Translations under genes and position numbers: made by a program
Shown here: piece by piece, positions 5,628 through 14,353 of the stretch
Layout of the letters: each line of letters begins with the position of its first letter
Position numbering within the stretch: the first letter of the stretch is position 1
Source of the DNA: JBDKGV01 sp039798005
Lineage (GTDB): Bacteria; Fibrobacterota; Fibrobacteria; UBA5070
Reading direction: 5' to 3'
DNA length: 21,066 bases
NCBI GenBank assembly: GCA_039798005.1
Contig: JBDKGV010000030.1
Location: 1-21,066, forward strand
The notes under the pieces: generated by a model
Told to the model about the DNA's origin: nothing
Database searches by the model: none
What the model saw: only the letters and a program-made list of their open reading frames with translations

Positions 5628-5978
5628 ATGGACATGCAGCAATTGATCGATCCGGCCGCCTTGGAAAAGCTATCGAAGTACGGTCCTCCGGGCTTCATCG
5701 CCAAACTGGTCACGATGTTCGAGCAGAACACCGAGAAGCAGATGGTGAACATCCGCAAGGCCGTCGCAGACAGCAGCGGTGAAGATCTCGCCTTCGCCTC
5801 TCACGCACTCAAGTCCAGCGCCGGGCAAGTCGGTGCGGCGGAGATGCACAGGCTCCTCTCCGGTTTGGAGTCCTTGGGGAAAGAGGGCCGCCTTGAGGAT
5901 GCGCGCCTTGAGCTTGAGCGTCTTGAAGAGATTCTTCCGGATTCCTTGGCTCGCCTGAAGGAACTGATCCCGGGTTGA
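5628..5978 (+). CDS. HPt (histidine phosphotransfer) domain protein (116 aa)
   Basis: A single HPt four-helix domain fills the protein. The phospho-accepting histidine is H59 in the motif SHALKSSAGQVGA. HPt proteins shuttle phosphoryl groups between receiver domains in multi-step phosphorelays. The next gene encodes a protein with a receiver domain, an obvious candidate partner, 79 nt downstream. No histidine kinase is present in the window, so the phosphate source lies elsewhere. ATG at 5628 is preceded by a GGTAGG-like stretch. A second ATG two codons later is an alternative. Confidence 0.9.
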   Translation: MDMQQLIDPAALEKLSKYGPPGFIAKLVTMFEQNTEKQMVNIRKAVADSSGEDLAFASHALKSSAGQVGAAEMHRLLSGLESLGKEGRLEDARLELERLEEILPDSLARLKELIPG

Positions 5979-6057
5979 TCGATCCTTGGGTTGTCATCGA
6001 GGGCATTGAAGAAATGTATTCTTGGAGAATCACCCGATATTCGTCCCGGAGATCTCC

Positions 6058-7065
6058 TTGAGAGTTCTGATCGCAGAAGATGACCGTACAAGTGCCCTGC
6101 TGCTGGAGAGAGCCTTGTTGCGTGCTGGCCATACCCCTGTCGTCGTGCAGGATGGCCAAGAAGCGCTTTCCCGCCTTGCCGAAGGCGGATTCGATGCGGT
6201 GATCACCGACTGGATGATGCCCCGGATGGACGGAATCGAGCTGGTCCGTCGTGCGCGTGAGGAAGTTTCGAATCCACCCGTATTTCTCGTGGTGACCGCC
6301 TTGGCTTCGGCGGAGGCCAGGTTGCACGCGATGCGAGCGGGCGCGGACGACTACCTGGCCAAGCCCTTTTCGGCGCGGGATGTGGTGGAGCGCTTGGAAA
6401 ACTGCATGGCCCGCCATCAGCAGCCGGAACCGTCCTGCCCGGTCGTCACGGCCAAGGCGGATCTTTCGGTCAAGCCGACGAGGGTCGGTGTTTGCATCAC
6501 GGCAAGCACAGGGGGCCCCGAGGCCATGCGCGAAGTGATCCATGGCTTGGGGACCTTGGAGCATGCCAGCGTGTTTCTGGTGGTCCATGGCCCTGCTTGG
6601 ATGCTTGAGACCTTTACGGCGCGGCTTCAGAAGGAAAGTCCGATGACGGTCCGCTTGGCCGAAGAAGGCATGCAGACGCGCGCTGGAGAGGTTTATCTGG
6701 CTCCTGGCGATCGGCATATGCTGGTGGTGCCGGGCAGTCTGCAGCTTCACCTCACGATGGAGCCTCCCGAGAACTACATGCGACCTGCGGCGGATCCGCT
6801 TTTCCGCAGCGTTGCCGCAGCCTTCGGGCAGTACAGCGTCGCGGCCGTTCTCACCGGCATGGGGCGCGACGGTTCCCTTGGTGCGGCGACCATCGCGGCC
6901 GTTGGCGGCAAGGTGGTGGCCCAGGATCCCAGGACCGCCGTGGCTCCTTCCATGCCCCAGACGGTGATCAACATCGGGGCTGCAAGTTCCGTCGTCCCCT
7001 TGGACGTCCTGGGAGCCACCCTGCGCAGTCATGTGCAAGCCATGGTCACGGAGCTGCAACGCTGA
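6058..7065 (+). CDS. cheB: CheB-type response regulator / protein-glutamate methylesterase (335 aa)
   Basis: I choose the TTG start at 6058 because GGAG lies 6 nt upstream and the protein then begins directly with the receiver domain (MRVLIAEDD). An in-frame TTG at 6022 would add 12 residues but has no good Shine-Dalgarno. The receiver domain has D8/D9, phospho-acceptor D51 (ITDWMMP), T80 and K102 (LAKPF). The methylesterase domain follows with catalytic S150 (TASTGGPEA), H177 (VVHGPAWM) and D271 (TGMGRDG), the full CheB triad. CheB removes methyl groups from, or deamidates, chemoreceptor glutamates. There is no CheA, CheR or receptor gene here. The surrounding HPt and HDOD genes suggest an alternative or dedicated pathway rather than a standard chemotaxis cluster. 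The His motif has GPAW where classical CheB has MPP, a modest divergence. Confidence 0.88.
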   Translation: MRVLIAEDDRTSALLLERALLRAGHTPVVVQDGQEALSRLAEGGFDAVITDWMMPRMDGIELVRRAREEVSNPPVFLVVTALASAEARLHAMRAGADDYLAKPFSARDVVERLENCMARHQQPEPSCPVVTAKADLSVKPTRVGVCITASTGGPEAMREVIHGLGTLEHASVFLVVHGPAWMLETFTARLQKESPMTVRLAEEGMQTRAGEVYLAPGDRHMLVVPGSLQLHLTMEPPENYMRPAADPLFRSVAAAFGQYSVAAVLTGMGRDGSLGAATIAAVGGKVVAQDPRTAVAPSMPQTVINIGAASSVVPLDVLGATLRSHVQAMVTELQR

Positions 7066-7107
7066 TTCTTTCCTGCAACGGGAAGATTTGTGTGGTAAAC
7101 TGCAAGC

Positions 7108-8007
7108 ATGTCCGACGATCCCTTGACCAAGCGCGTGGACGATGCGACGCGCCGCAAATACCAGAACATCCTGGAGAATGTCGGCCAAGTGCCGACTCTT
7201 CCCACGATCGTTGCCAGGGCCCTTGAGATCATCCATGATCCCAATTCCCAAGCGGAGGAATTGGGCCGACTGCTTTCGAAGGATCCCGCCCTCTCGGTCA
7301 AGGTGCTGCGGCTGGCCAATTCCGCCTTCTATGGAATCCCTCGCTCCATCAGTTCGATCAATCAGGCCGTGATCATCCTGGGGTTCAATACCCTGCGTTC
7401 CTTGGTGCTCTCTGCGACCGTATTCAAGCTGTTCACCGGCAACGGAAAGGGCTTGGACCGCGGCCGGTACTGGAAGCACTCCGTCAGCGCAGCCATGGCC
7501 ACGCGCCTGCTTGCCCGCAAGGTGGCGCGCCTGCACAGCGTGAATGTGGAATCCGCCTTCATGGCGGGACTGCTGCACAAGATCGGCATCCTGATCTTCG
7601 AGGTGGTGGCCGAGGAGGAGCACGGCCAAGTGCTTGCCCGTGCGGAGGAAGGGGAAGCCTCTCTTGCCGAGCTCGAAAAGCAGGTCCTGGGTCTGCACTA
7701 TGCCGATCTTGGCGGGATGCTGGCCGAGCGATGGGAACTGCCCGAGGAATTGCAGCAGCCGATCGTCTGCCATATCCGTCCTTCCGAGACCGAGGAATGG
7801 GACATCCAAGCGGCGCTGGTCCATGCCGGAGCCTTCTTGGCCGAGCAATGCGGGGCCTCGCTTCTGGATCGGGGAATCACCTATCCTCTGGATCCCACGG
7901 TGCTCGAGCTTTTGCAGATCCCACCGGAGACGCTGCCTCAATTGCTTGAGGAGCTGCGCCCGGAGCTCGCGTCCGCCGACTCGTTCTTCAATCTCGTTCA
8001 AGGTTAG
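7108..8007 (+). CDS. HDOD domain protein (299 aa)
   Basis: Most of the protein is an HDOD domain. It starts with VPTLPTIVARALEII and the LSKDPALSVKVLRLANSAFYG block, continues with SINQAVIILG and LRSLVLSATVF, and reaches AGLLHKIG. At the usual HD position the sequence is H157-K158, so a metal-dependent phosphohydrolase site is not intact; HDOD proteins often lack one and act as signalling adaptors. HDOD proteins are commonly found beside receiver and chemotaxis proteins, as here. ATG at 7108 lies 42 nt after the cheB stop. The TAG at 8005-8007 is 5 nt from the GH52 start, suggesting co-translation. Confidence 0.88.
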   Translation: MSDDPLTKRVDDATRRKYQNILENVGQVPTLPTIVARALEIIHDPNSQAEELGRLLSKDPALSVKVLRLANSAFYGIPRSISSINQAVIILGFNTLRSLVLSATVFKLFTGNGKGLDRGRYWKHSVSAAMATRLLARKVARLHSVNVESAFMAGLLHKIGILIFEVVAEEEHGQVLARAEEGEASLAELEKQVLGLHYADLGGMLAERWELPEELQQPIVCHIRPSETEEWDIQAALVHAGAFLAEQCGASLLDRGITYPLDPTVLELLQIPPETLPQLLEELRPELASADSFFNLVQG

Positions 8008-8012
8008 GTTCC

Positions 8013-10091
8013 ATGCTTGATCGTCTTGCCTCCACGGATTTCCATGTCCAGCACGGTGCCTTTGGTGCCTACGGCAGCTTCACTTTGGGGAAATTCGGTG
8101 CGACAGGCGGATTCACCGTCCACGATGGGCGCAAGCCCGGGAGCGATGATGTCTATGTGGGCATCCTTGCGGAGGACGGGACGCTGCAGCTCATGCCATT
8201 CTTCAAGGCTGCAGGGCGTGGGACCGAGGCGTTTGCCGTGCGTGAGGAAGGCAAGGAGCTGCATGTGGCCCCGTGGGGCGCTTGCGATGTGACGCGAGCC
8301 TTGGGCTGGGGAAGCGATGCATGGACTGCGGAAGGGCTGCAGCTTCGGTTGGATACGCCGTTGTGGCCTGTGCCTGATCCTGCGCACGGAGAAGGTGCCG
8401 ACTTCGTGCGAAGCGTCCTGCCTGCCGTGACGGGTGAGCTTCGGGTGGACAATCGCCATGGCCAAAGGCCGGTCCTTGCCATCGTGGGTGTGTGCGGCGA
8501 GGAGCTGGGCAGCCGCCTGCATGAAGGGCCGTCCATGAAGGCATGGAGTCGACAGGAGCGTGAAGGTCTTGCGACGAGCCATCCGAAGGCGATTCCCTTC
8601 GCAGGGTTTTCGCTGGAAAAATGCCTCGGGAGGAATCTCCTGGTCAGGGCGCCGCATGTCCTGGGCGCTTGCTTCGGCCTTGCCGTGCGCGTGGAGCCGG
8701 GCGAGGAGCTGGTCATGCCGCTTGCATTCGGGTGGCATGTGGAAGGCAAGGCGACGACGGGACTGGAAACGCAGTACGCTTATGCACGGCATTGCCCGGA
8801 CCTCGAGTCCGTCCTTGGCCGTGCCTTGGAGGAGGTGCCGTTGCGTGCCGAGCGTTGTCGCGCCATGGACCGGGAACTTCAGGTGCGCGTGGCTTCATCG
8901 GATCGACGCTTCCTGCTTGCCCATGCCTCGCGTGCCTATCTCGCGTGCAGCGAGCTCCTTCGGGAGACCGATGGCCGACTTGCCTACGTGGTCAACGAGG
9001 GCGAATACTGCATGATGAACACGCTGGATCTTTCGGTGGATCACGCCTTCTTCGAGGCGGAGTTCTTCCCGTGGGCCAGTGGGAATGTGCTGGACCTCTT
9101 TCTGCGCCGGCATTCCTTCACGGATCGGGTGAAGGTGCCGGACTTGGGAACCTTTCCGGGGGGACTGTCGTTCTGCCACGACATGGGCGTGCGCAACGTC
9201 TTTTCGGCACCGGGGACCTCGTGCTACGAGATCCCCGAGAAGGATCGTTGCTTCTCCCACATGACCTGTGAGGAACTTTGCAATTGGGTCCTGCTTGCCG
9301 GGATCCATGGCCTTTCCGAAGCCGGCAAGGATTGGTTGGGTGCGCAGTCGCAGACCTTGCTCGCCTGTCAAGAGAGTCTTCTTGTGCGGGAGCATCCCGA
9401 CCCGGCCAGCCGCGAGGGTTGGTTCGGAACCGATTCGGATCGCTGCGGCGAAGGGGTGGAGATTACGACCTACGACAGTCTGGACGCCTCGCTTGCCCGC
9501 GCTCGCGGCAGCCTGTATCTGGCCGTGAAGGCCTGGGCTTGCCATCTTGCGCTGGCCAGGATGCTTGCGAGAGCAGGATTGACGGAATCTGTCAATCTTT
9601 CCGAGGACGCGGCGCGACGGATCGCCCGGGCCGTCGAGGCCGTGCCTCTCCTGGACAACGGCTGCCTGCCCGCCCACTTCACCGGAAGCCAAAGCGCGAT
9701 CCTGCCGGCCGTCGAGCCGCTCATCTATCCGTGGTGGTGGGGCGACAGGGACGCCGTCTCTCTTGAAGGGCGATTTGGTGGCATGATCAAACGGCTCAAG
9801 GCGCACCTGGTGGCGGCCTTGAAGCCCGGCGTGTGCATCTCGCCGGAAGGGGCTTGGCGTCTTTCCAGCACCAGCTCGATGACATGGATGAGCAAGTCGT
9901 TCCTGGTGCAGGCCGTCATGGAGAATGTCCTGGGCATGGAGACCGATGCTCGCGTCGACACCGTGCATGCGCGTTGGCAGCGGGAAGGTGTCGGTGGCTG
10001 GGGCTTCACCGACCAGATCGTGGACGGGAAGGATGTCGGCTCGCGGCTCTATCCCCGCGGAGTGGCGGGGTGGGCTGGCTTGAGGAGCTAA
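8013..10091 (+). CDS. Glycoside hydrolase family 52 beta-xylosidase (692 aa)
   Basis: Length and sequence fit GH52, a small family of retaining beta-xylosidases best known from Geobacillus. The hallmark block VNEGEYCMMNTLDLSVDH at about 327-344 carries the nucleophile, which must be E329 or E331. ITTYDSLD at about 484-491 carries the acid/base Asp (D488 or D491). In the Geobacillus enzymes these two catalytic residues are about 160 apart, which fits. I see no signal peptide (MLDRLASTDFHVQHG), so it probably acts in the cytoplasm on imported xylo-oligosaccharides. ATG at 8013 follows AAGGTTAGG at a suitable distance. It is the last gene of the run and overlaps the comF stop by 4 nt tail-to-tail. 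Placement directly after an HDOD signalling gene is unusual for a sugar hydrolase. Confidence 0.9.
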   Translation: MLDRLASTDFHVQHGAFGAYGSFTLGKFGATGGFTVHDGRKPGSDDVYVGILAEDGTLQLMPFFKAAGRGTEAFAVREEGKELHVAPWGACDVTRALGWGSDAWTAEGLQLRLDTPLWPVPDPAHGEGADFVRSVLPAVTGELRVDNRHGQRPVLAIVGVCGEELGSRLHEGPSMKAWSRQEREGLATSHPKAIPFAGFSLEKCLGRNLLVRAPHVLGACFGLAVRVEPGEELVMPLAFGWHVEGKATTGLETQYAYARHCPDLESVLGRALEEVPLRAERCRAMDRELQVRVASSDRRFLLAHASRAYLACSELLRETDGRLAYVVNEGEYCMMNTLDLSVDHAFFEAEFFPWASGNVLDLFLRRHSFTDRVKVPDLGTFPGGLSFCHDMGVRNVFSAPGTSCYEIPEKDRCFSHMTCEELCNWVLLAGIHGLSEAGKDWLGAQSQTLLACQESLLVREHPDPASREGWFGTDSDRCGEGVEITTYDSLDASLARARGSLYLAVKAWACHLALARMLARAGLTESVNLSEDAARRIARAVEAVPLLDNGCLPAHFTGSQSAILPAVEPLIYPWWWGDRDAVSLEGRFGGMIKRLKAHLVAALKPGVCISPEGAWRLSSTSSMTWMSKSFLVQAVMENVLGMETDARVDTVHARWQREGVGGWGFTDQIVDGKDVGSRLYPRGVAGWAGLRS

Positions 10092-10765
10092 CCTCCGGGC
10101 GCCCAGGCGCAGGACAAGGCTTGGACATCGCTTGCACCGGCCTTGAGAAGCACGGCGGCGCAGGCGCTCAAGGTCGATCCCGTGGTCGCCACATCGTCGA
10201 TCAGAAGGCAGGGGCGCCCCGGCACGAAAGCCTTGGAGGGGCGCAACGCTCCTTCGAGATTGGCGCGTCGGGCGTCGGCGCTCAATCGGGTCTGCGTTCC
10301 CGTCGATCGGGTGCGCTGGAGCGCCTCGCACACCGGCAACCCCAAGACAGGGGACCATGCCCGCGCCAACAGGTGCGACTGGTTGTATCCGCGCTCGCGC
10401 CGACGGGTGGCGTGAAGCGGGACGGGAACCAGAAGCGTATCGGCAGGGAACAGCCCCGGCTGGATGGATGGTCGGGAAAGGTCCACCAAGGCTTTGGCAT
10501 TGCGGCGTTGTCCGTGGTACTTCAGGCCGTGGACAAGGACTCTGGCCGGCTCGGTGAGGGTCACGCCGCAGTGCAGGCGCGTCAGTCCGGGAGGGGTTTC
10601 CGGGTTGGGCGCGATCGCGCCGGATGCTTCCGTCAGGCAGGCAGGGCAAAGTGGCGAGGTCGGGGCCGCCGCACCGCACCGCAAGCAGGAGTCGGGGAAG
10701 ACGAAGCTGCCGAGCCATCGCGTGAGCTCCTGCCAAGCGACCGATGCCTTGCCGCCGAAATCCAT
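10088..10765 (-). CDS. comF: ComF-family phosphoribosyltransferase-like protein (225 aa)
   Basis: Four cysteines (C27, C30, C40, C43 in CLRCG and CPACL) form the N-terminal zinc-binding module typical of ComF/GntX proteins. VHGLKYHGQ, PVPLH and RGYNQS follow. The PRPP-binding signature LLIDDVATTGST is at 187-198. ComF proteins support DNA uptake during transformation in some bacteria; the biochemical role is not settled. ATG at 10765 is 1 nt after the rodA stop, so it is translated with the rod-shape operon and is its last gene. Its stop overlaps the GH52 stop on the other strand. Confidence 0.9.
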   Translation of the reverse strand: MDFGGKASVAWQELTRWLGSFVFPDSCLRCGAAAPTSPLCPACLTEASGAIAPNPETPPGLTRLHCGVTLTEPARVLVHGLKYHGQRRNAKALVDLSRPSIQPGLFPADTLLVPVPLHATRRRERGYNQSHLLARAWSPVLGLPVCEALQRTRSTGTQTRLSADARRANLEGALRPSKAFVPGRPCLLIDDVATTGSTLSACAAVLLKAGASDVQALSCAWAPGG

Positions 10766-10766
10766 G

Positions 10767-11990
10767 TCAGTCCTCGTCCCCGAGGCGGATGTGCAGGAGA
10801 AATCCCACCAGGAGCATGGAGGCGATCACGAACGATCCGCCATAGGAAAGGAAGGGAAGCGGCAGTCCCGTCACGGGCATGAGTCCAAGGGTCATGGAGA
10901 TGTTCACGACGATGTGGAAGGAGAAGATCGCCACGCACCCCACCGCCACCAGATTGAGGAAGCGGTTGGAGAACTCGAAGCAAAGGCGCAGGGCGCGCGC
11001 CAGGAACGCGTAGAAGAGGGCAAGGACGATGGCGCATCCCACGAAGCCGAACTGCTCGGAAAGGACCGCGAAGATGAAGTCCGTGTGCTCTTCGGGAACG
11101 AAGTTCAGGTTGCTCTGGCTGCCTTGGCCGAAGCCCTTTCCGAACAGGCCTCCCGATCCGATCGCCACCTGGGACTGGAGCACCTGGTAGCCTGCGCCGC
11201 CGGGCTCGCGAGTGGGATCGAGGAAGGTCAGGATGCGGGAGCGCTGATGGGATTTCAGGACGTTGTTCCAAGCGATCTGGGAAGCCATGCCCATCGCGAG
11301 ATTGATCAGGAAGAACAGCAGCATGAGCTTGCGGGGAAGCAATCCGGAGCGCGTGCGCAGGAACAGGAATCCGGCGATGAACAGCATCCAGACGCCCCAC
11401 AGGGTGCGCTCGAAGGAAAAGCCGACGGAGAGCAGGGGGGAGAAGAGCACCAAGAGGTCAAGCAGACCGAAGCCGCTCCAGTAGAGCATCGTGACGAACA
11501 CCGTCCCGACGGCCAAGGCCGTGGACAGGTTGGGCTGCTTGAGGATGAGCAGGAAGGGCACGATGAAGAGCAGGAAGGGGGCGACCAGATCCTTGAGATT
11601 GTCCCATCCGATCTTGCGTCCGGAAAAGACGCGGGCAAGGGCCAGGAGGACGCCGATCTTGGCGAATTCCGAGGGCTGGAAATGAAATCCCCCCAGGGCG
11701 AACCAGCGCTCTGCGCCTTTGGCCGAGGCCGAAACCAAAAGCAGCGGAAACAGGAGAACGGGATAGATGAAATACGCCATCCGGTACCACGTGCGCTGGG
11801 GGACCATGGTGACGCCGATGGTTCCGGCCAGGCCCAAGCCAAACCACATCAGCTGCTTGATCCAATAGTCCTTGGCTTGGGACTTGTTGATCGACAGGAG
11901 CAGGAAGACGCTGATGCCGGACAGGGCGATCACCAGGCTGAAGAGCATTCCGTCGAACCTGTGCTTGAGTTCGATGCCGGGATCCTTCAT
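10767..11990 (-). CDS. rodA: Rod shape-determining SEDS glycosyltransferase RodA (407 aa)
   Basis: Multi-spanning membrane protein of the SEDS family, which polymerises lipid II into glycan strands for side-wall growth together with PBP2. Visible hallmarks are PSEFAKIGVLL, the segment QVAIGSGGLFGKGFGQGS, then VPEEHTDFIFAVLSEQFGF, and near the C-terminus LPLPFLSYGGS. The length is normal for RodA. I start at the ATG at 11990 (MKDPGIELKHRF). Its ATG overlaps the mrdA stop as ATGA. Longer in-frame openings upstream lie within mrdA and are artefacts. Confidence 0.95.
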   Translation of the reverse strand: MKDPGIELKHRFDGMLFSLVIALSGISVFLLLSINKSQAKDYWIKQLMWFGLGLAGTIGVTMVPQRTWYRMAYFIYPVLLFPLLLVSASAKGAERWFALGGFHFQPSEFAKIGVLLALARVFSGRKIGWDNLKDLVAPFLLFIVPFLLILKQPNLSTALAVGTVFVTMLYWSGFGLLDLLVLFSPLLSVGFSFERTLWGVWMLFIAGFLFLRTRSGLLPRKLMLLFFLINLAMGMASQIAWNNVLKSHQRSRILTFLDPTREPGGAGYQVLQSQVAIGSGGLFGKGFGQGSQSNLNFVPEEHTDFIFAVLSEQFGFVGCAIVLALFYAFLARALRLCFEFSNRFLNLVAVGCVAIFSFHIVVNISMTLGLMPVTGLPLPFLSYGGSFVIASMLLVGFLLHIRLGDED

Positions 11991-13852
11991 GGGTGCACGA
12001 TTTCCTTGCGGGTGGTGTCGGGCTTGAGGCGACCGGTGAGCTCGAAGTAGCGACGGAAGATCTTCGCGGCAATGGGTGCGGCGATGGAGCCGCCGTGACC
12101 GGCATTTTCCATCACCACGCCAAGGGCGATCTCCGGAGCCTCCATGGGTGCGATGCCGGCGAACAGGGCATGGGTCAGGTCGCCGTGCGGATTTTCGGCC
12201 GAGCCGGTCTTTCCGCCCACCCGGATACCGGGCAACCGACACGCATGCGCGGTGCCACGGGCGCCGTTGACGACGCTGTCCATCGAGCCCATCAAGGATG
12301 CGACGTGGTCGGCTTGGAAGGGAAGCTTGCGTACGAGGGTGCTTTCGGGGAGTCCGACGACCTTGCCGGTGCGCGGATCGAGGATCTGCTTGAGAAGATG
12401 AGGGCGCCAGAGTTCCTTGCCATTGCCGATGCCGCCGACCATGCTGGCGACCTGGAGAGGTGTGACGAGCTGCCCTTGGCCGATCGAGAGGTTCAGGATG
12501 AGGCCACGGGCCCATTTCCATTTGAGGCGCTTGTGGCGTTTCTCGTGCGCAGCGGAGTCGACCAGGTAGCCTCGTTTTTCGCCGGGCAGATCGATTCCGG
12601 TGCGGTTGCCCAGACTGAGCAGGTTGGCCGTTTCATTGATGATGGGCATGTTGATCATCAGGCCCAGCTGGTAGTAGTAGACGTCACAAGACTGCTCCAT
12701 GGCACCGGTCATGTTGACGAATCCGTGACCTTCAGGCTTCCAGCAGCGTTGGTAGCGTGCGCCGAAGTGATAGCCGCCATTGCACGGGGTGCCCATGGTG
12801 GTGGTCGGCGTGATGCGACCCGCTCGAAGACCTGCCAGCGATGTCACGATCTTGAAGGTCGATCCCGGTTCATAGGTTCCTTGGATGGCGCGATTGTTCA
12901 AAGGGCGCCGGGGATCCAAGGCGAGTTTGGCCCATTCCTTGGCGCGCTTGCGGGCCGGCAGTGAGAAGATGTTCGGATCAAGCCGCGGGGAGGAGGCCAT
13001 GGCCAGAATTTCACCGGTTCGCGGGTCCAGGGCGACGATGGCACCGCTCAAGCTGTCGGGCAACGCCTCTTCCGCCGCCATCTGCAGGTCGAGATCGATG
13101 CTGGTGCGGATGTTCCGGCCCGGGATGGGTTCGGTGCTGGGCATGTCCTTGGGGACGCCGGCCACGCGACCGTGGGCATCGACTTCCAGATAACGGATGC
13201 CATCCTTGCCTCGCAGCAGGCCTTCATACTGCTTTTCCAGTCCCATCTGCCCGATGAGATCGCCCAATCGGTAGCCCAGGGGTTCCAGCTCTTCGATCCG
13301 GTCTTCCGGGACCGAGCCGATATAGCCCAGCACGTGGCCTGCGAGCTTCCCCAACGGATACTCGCGTCGTGTGGTGACTTCCATGATCACACCAGGAAGC
13401 CGGTACTGGTGTTCGGCAAAGAGGGCGATTTCCTCGACCGAGGCGTCTTCCAGCAGGACGGGGCGTTCAAAGGGGCGCAAACGCGCCAATTGCATCTGCC
13501 GTCGCAGGCCAGCGCTGTCGAAAAGGACCAGTCCGAGCGAGTCCCGGAATTTCATCAAGGCCTCAAAGACATCGGCTTCATGACGGCGCAGGGCCGGAGG
13601 GTCCAGGACGATGTTCCAAGCGGGACGATTGCGCACCAAGGGCTTGCCGTTGCGATCGGTCAGGATGCCGCGTGGCGCGTGGATGGGGTCCAGTCGCAAG
13701 CGGTTGAGTTCGGCGGTGTGCTGCATCTCGTCGCCCTTGACGAATTGCAGCCAGCCAATGCGCCCCAGCAGGACGGTGAAGGCCACCAGAAGCGTGGCCA
13801 GCATCACCGAGGTGCGTTCGTTGCGGGTCCCTTGGTCTTCGCGGTAGAGCAA
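11987..13852 (-). CDS. mrdA: Penicillin-binding protein 2, transpeptidase of the elongasome (621 aa)
   Basis: Class B PBP. A short N-terminal cytoplasmic stretch is followed by one membrane segment (MLATLLVAFTVLLGRIGWL). The dimerisation/pedestal domain includes APRGILTDRNG. The transpeptidase domain has the nucleophile S331 and K334 in STFK, SCD at 388-390 (the usual PBP2 variant of SxN), and K548-T-G in GGKTGSAEN. It cross-links the peptidoglycan made by RodA. The start is a TTG at 13852, only 3 nt after the mreD stop and without a strong Shine-Dalgarno. It gives the usual short cytoplasmic tail, and translation is probably coupled. An ATG 16 codons in (13804) would begin right at the membrane segment and is less likely. 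Confidence 0.93.
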   Translation of the reverse strand: MLYREDQGTRNERTSVMLATLLVAFTVLLGRIGWLQFVKGDEMQHTAELNRLRLDPIHAPRGILTDRNGKPLVRNRPAWNIVLDPPALRRHEADVFEALMKFRDSLGLVLFDSAGLRRQMQLARLRPFERPVLLEDASVEEIALFAEHQYRLPGVIMEVTTRREYPLGKLAGHVLGYIGSVPEDRIEELEPLGYRLGDLIGQMGLEKQYEGLLRGKDGIRYLEVDAHGRVAGVPKDMPSTEPIPGRNIRTSIDLDLQMAAEEALPDSLSGAIVALDPRTGEILAMASSPRLDPNIFSLPARKRAKEWAKLALDPRRPLNNRAIQGTYEPGSTFKIVTSLAGLRAGRITPTTTMGTPCNGGYHFGARYQRCWKPEGHGFVNMTGAMEQSCDVYYYQLGLMINMPIINETANLLSLGNRTGIDLPGEKRGYLVDSAAHEKRHKRLKWKWARGLILNLSIGQGQLVTPLQVASMVGGIGNGKELWRPHLLKQILDPRTGKVVGLPESTLVRKLPFQADHVASLMGSMDSVVNGARGTAHACRLPGIRVGGKTGSAENPHGDLTHALFAGIAPMEAPEIALGVVMENAGHGGSIAAPIAAKIFRRYFELTGRLKPDTTRKEIVHP

Positions 13853-13855
13853 CGG

Positions 13856-14353
13856 TCAGCCCGAGACGAGGCTGCGGGTCGGGCGCAGGAAGAAGAGCGC
13901 GGTTCCCAGCAGCATGGTGTAGAGTGCCGACGGCAGGGCGTTGTGCAGAAGGAACGGAAGGATATTGGGTCCCAAGTGGTCGCTCAAGGCCCAGAGGAAG
14001 TCTTGCAGGATGCAATAGCCGCCCAGCACCAGAATGCGTGTGAGCATGGATGTGTAGATCTCCCGCTCGTCGAGAAGGCCTACGAGATAGGTGGTGATGC
14101 ACATGGAAAGGGAGAAGCAGCCCAAATGCCCCTGTCCATAGAGGTCCAGCAGAAAGCCCACGGAAAAGCCCAGCCACACGCCAGGCAAAGCGCCTGAGCG
14201 CAGGGCGAAAAGAAAGACGGCAAGCTTGAGGATCCCGGGCTGGATTCCAAACAGCGAAAGGCGATCCCCGAACACCGCTTGCACGACAAAGATGGCTGCG
14301 ACCCACCCGACGCGACGCCAGACTTCCGGGACGGGGCGGGAGAAGAGGTTCAT
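13856..14353 (-). CDS. mreD: Rod shape-determining membrane protein MreD (165 aa)
   Basis: Small, highly hydrophobic protein with about five predicted membrane segments, including GWVAAIFVVQAVFGD, LWLGF-type glycine-rich segments, and LLLDLYGQG-like loop residues (here FLLDLYGQGHLG) typical of MreD. I start at the ATG at 14353 (MNLFSRPVPEVW), which overlaps the mreC stop as ATGA. Earlier starts lie inside mreC. It is poorly conserved in sequence, so the call rests on size, topology, the DLYGQG motif and its place between mreC and mrdA. Confidence 0.9.
   Translation of the reverse strand: MNLFSRPVPEVWRRVGWVAAIFVVQAVFGDRLSLFGIQPGILKLAVFLFALRSGALPGVWLGFSVGFLLDLYGQGHLGCFSLSMCITTYLVGLLDEREIYTSMLTRILVLGGYCILQDFLWALSDHLGPNILPFLLHNALPSALYTMLLGTALFFLRPTRSLVSG

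Noticed and set aside
7091..7108. Extended -10-like TGGTAAACT before the HDOD gene
   Set aside because: The matching -35 is poor and the start site would fall at the ATG; co-transcription from upstream is simpler.
5809..8001. Very long minus-strand open frame (730 codons) opposite the HPt, cheB and HDOD genes
   Set aside because: It is a shadow frame in GC-rich DNA. The plus-strand genes have clear domains and catalytic motifs, and the antisense product has no recognisable motif.
8895..10736. Long minus-strand frame opposite the GH52 gene
   Set aside because: The GH52 catalytic blocks and the comF gene account for the DNA; the antisense product is Arg/Pro/Gly-rich without motifs.
10464..12050. 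Long plus-strand frame opposite rodA and mrdA rich in Glu, Gln and Gly
   Set aside because: Typical antisense artefact of membrane-protein genes; rodA and mrdA are unmistakable on the other strand.
12076..12521. N-terminal extension of rodA reaching to 12521
   Set aside because: The extra residues overlap mrdA in another frame; the ATG at 11990 with ATGA coupling gives a normal RodA.
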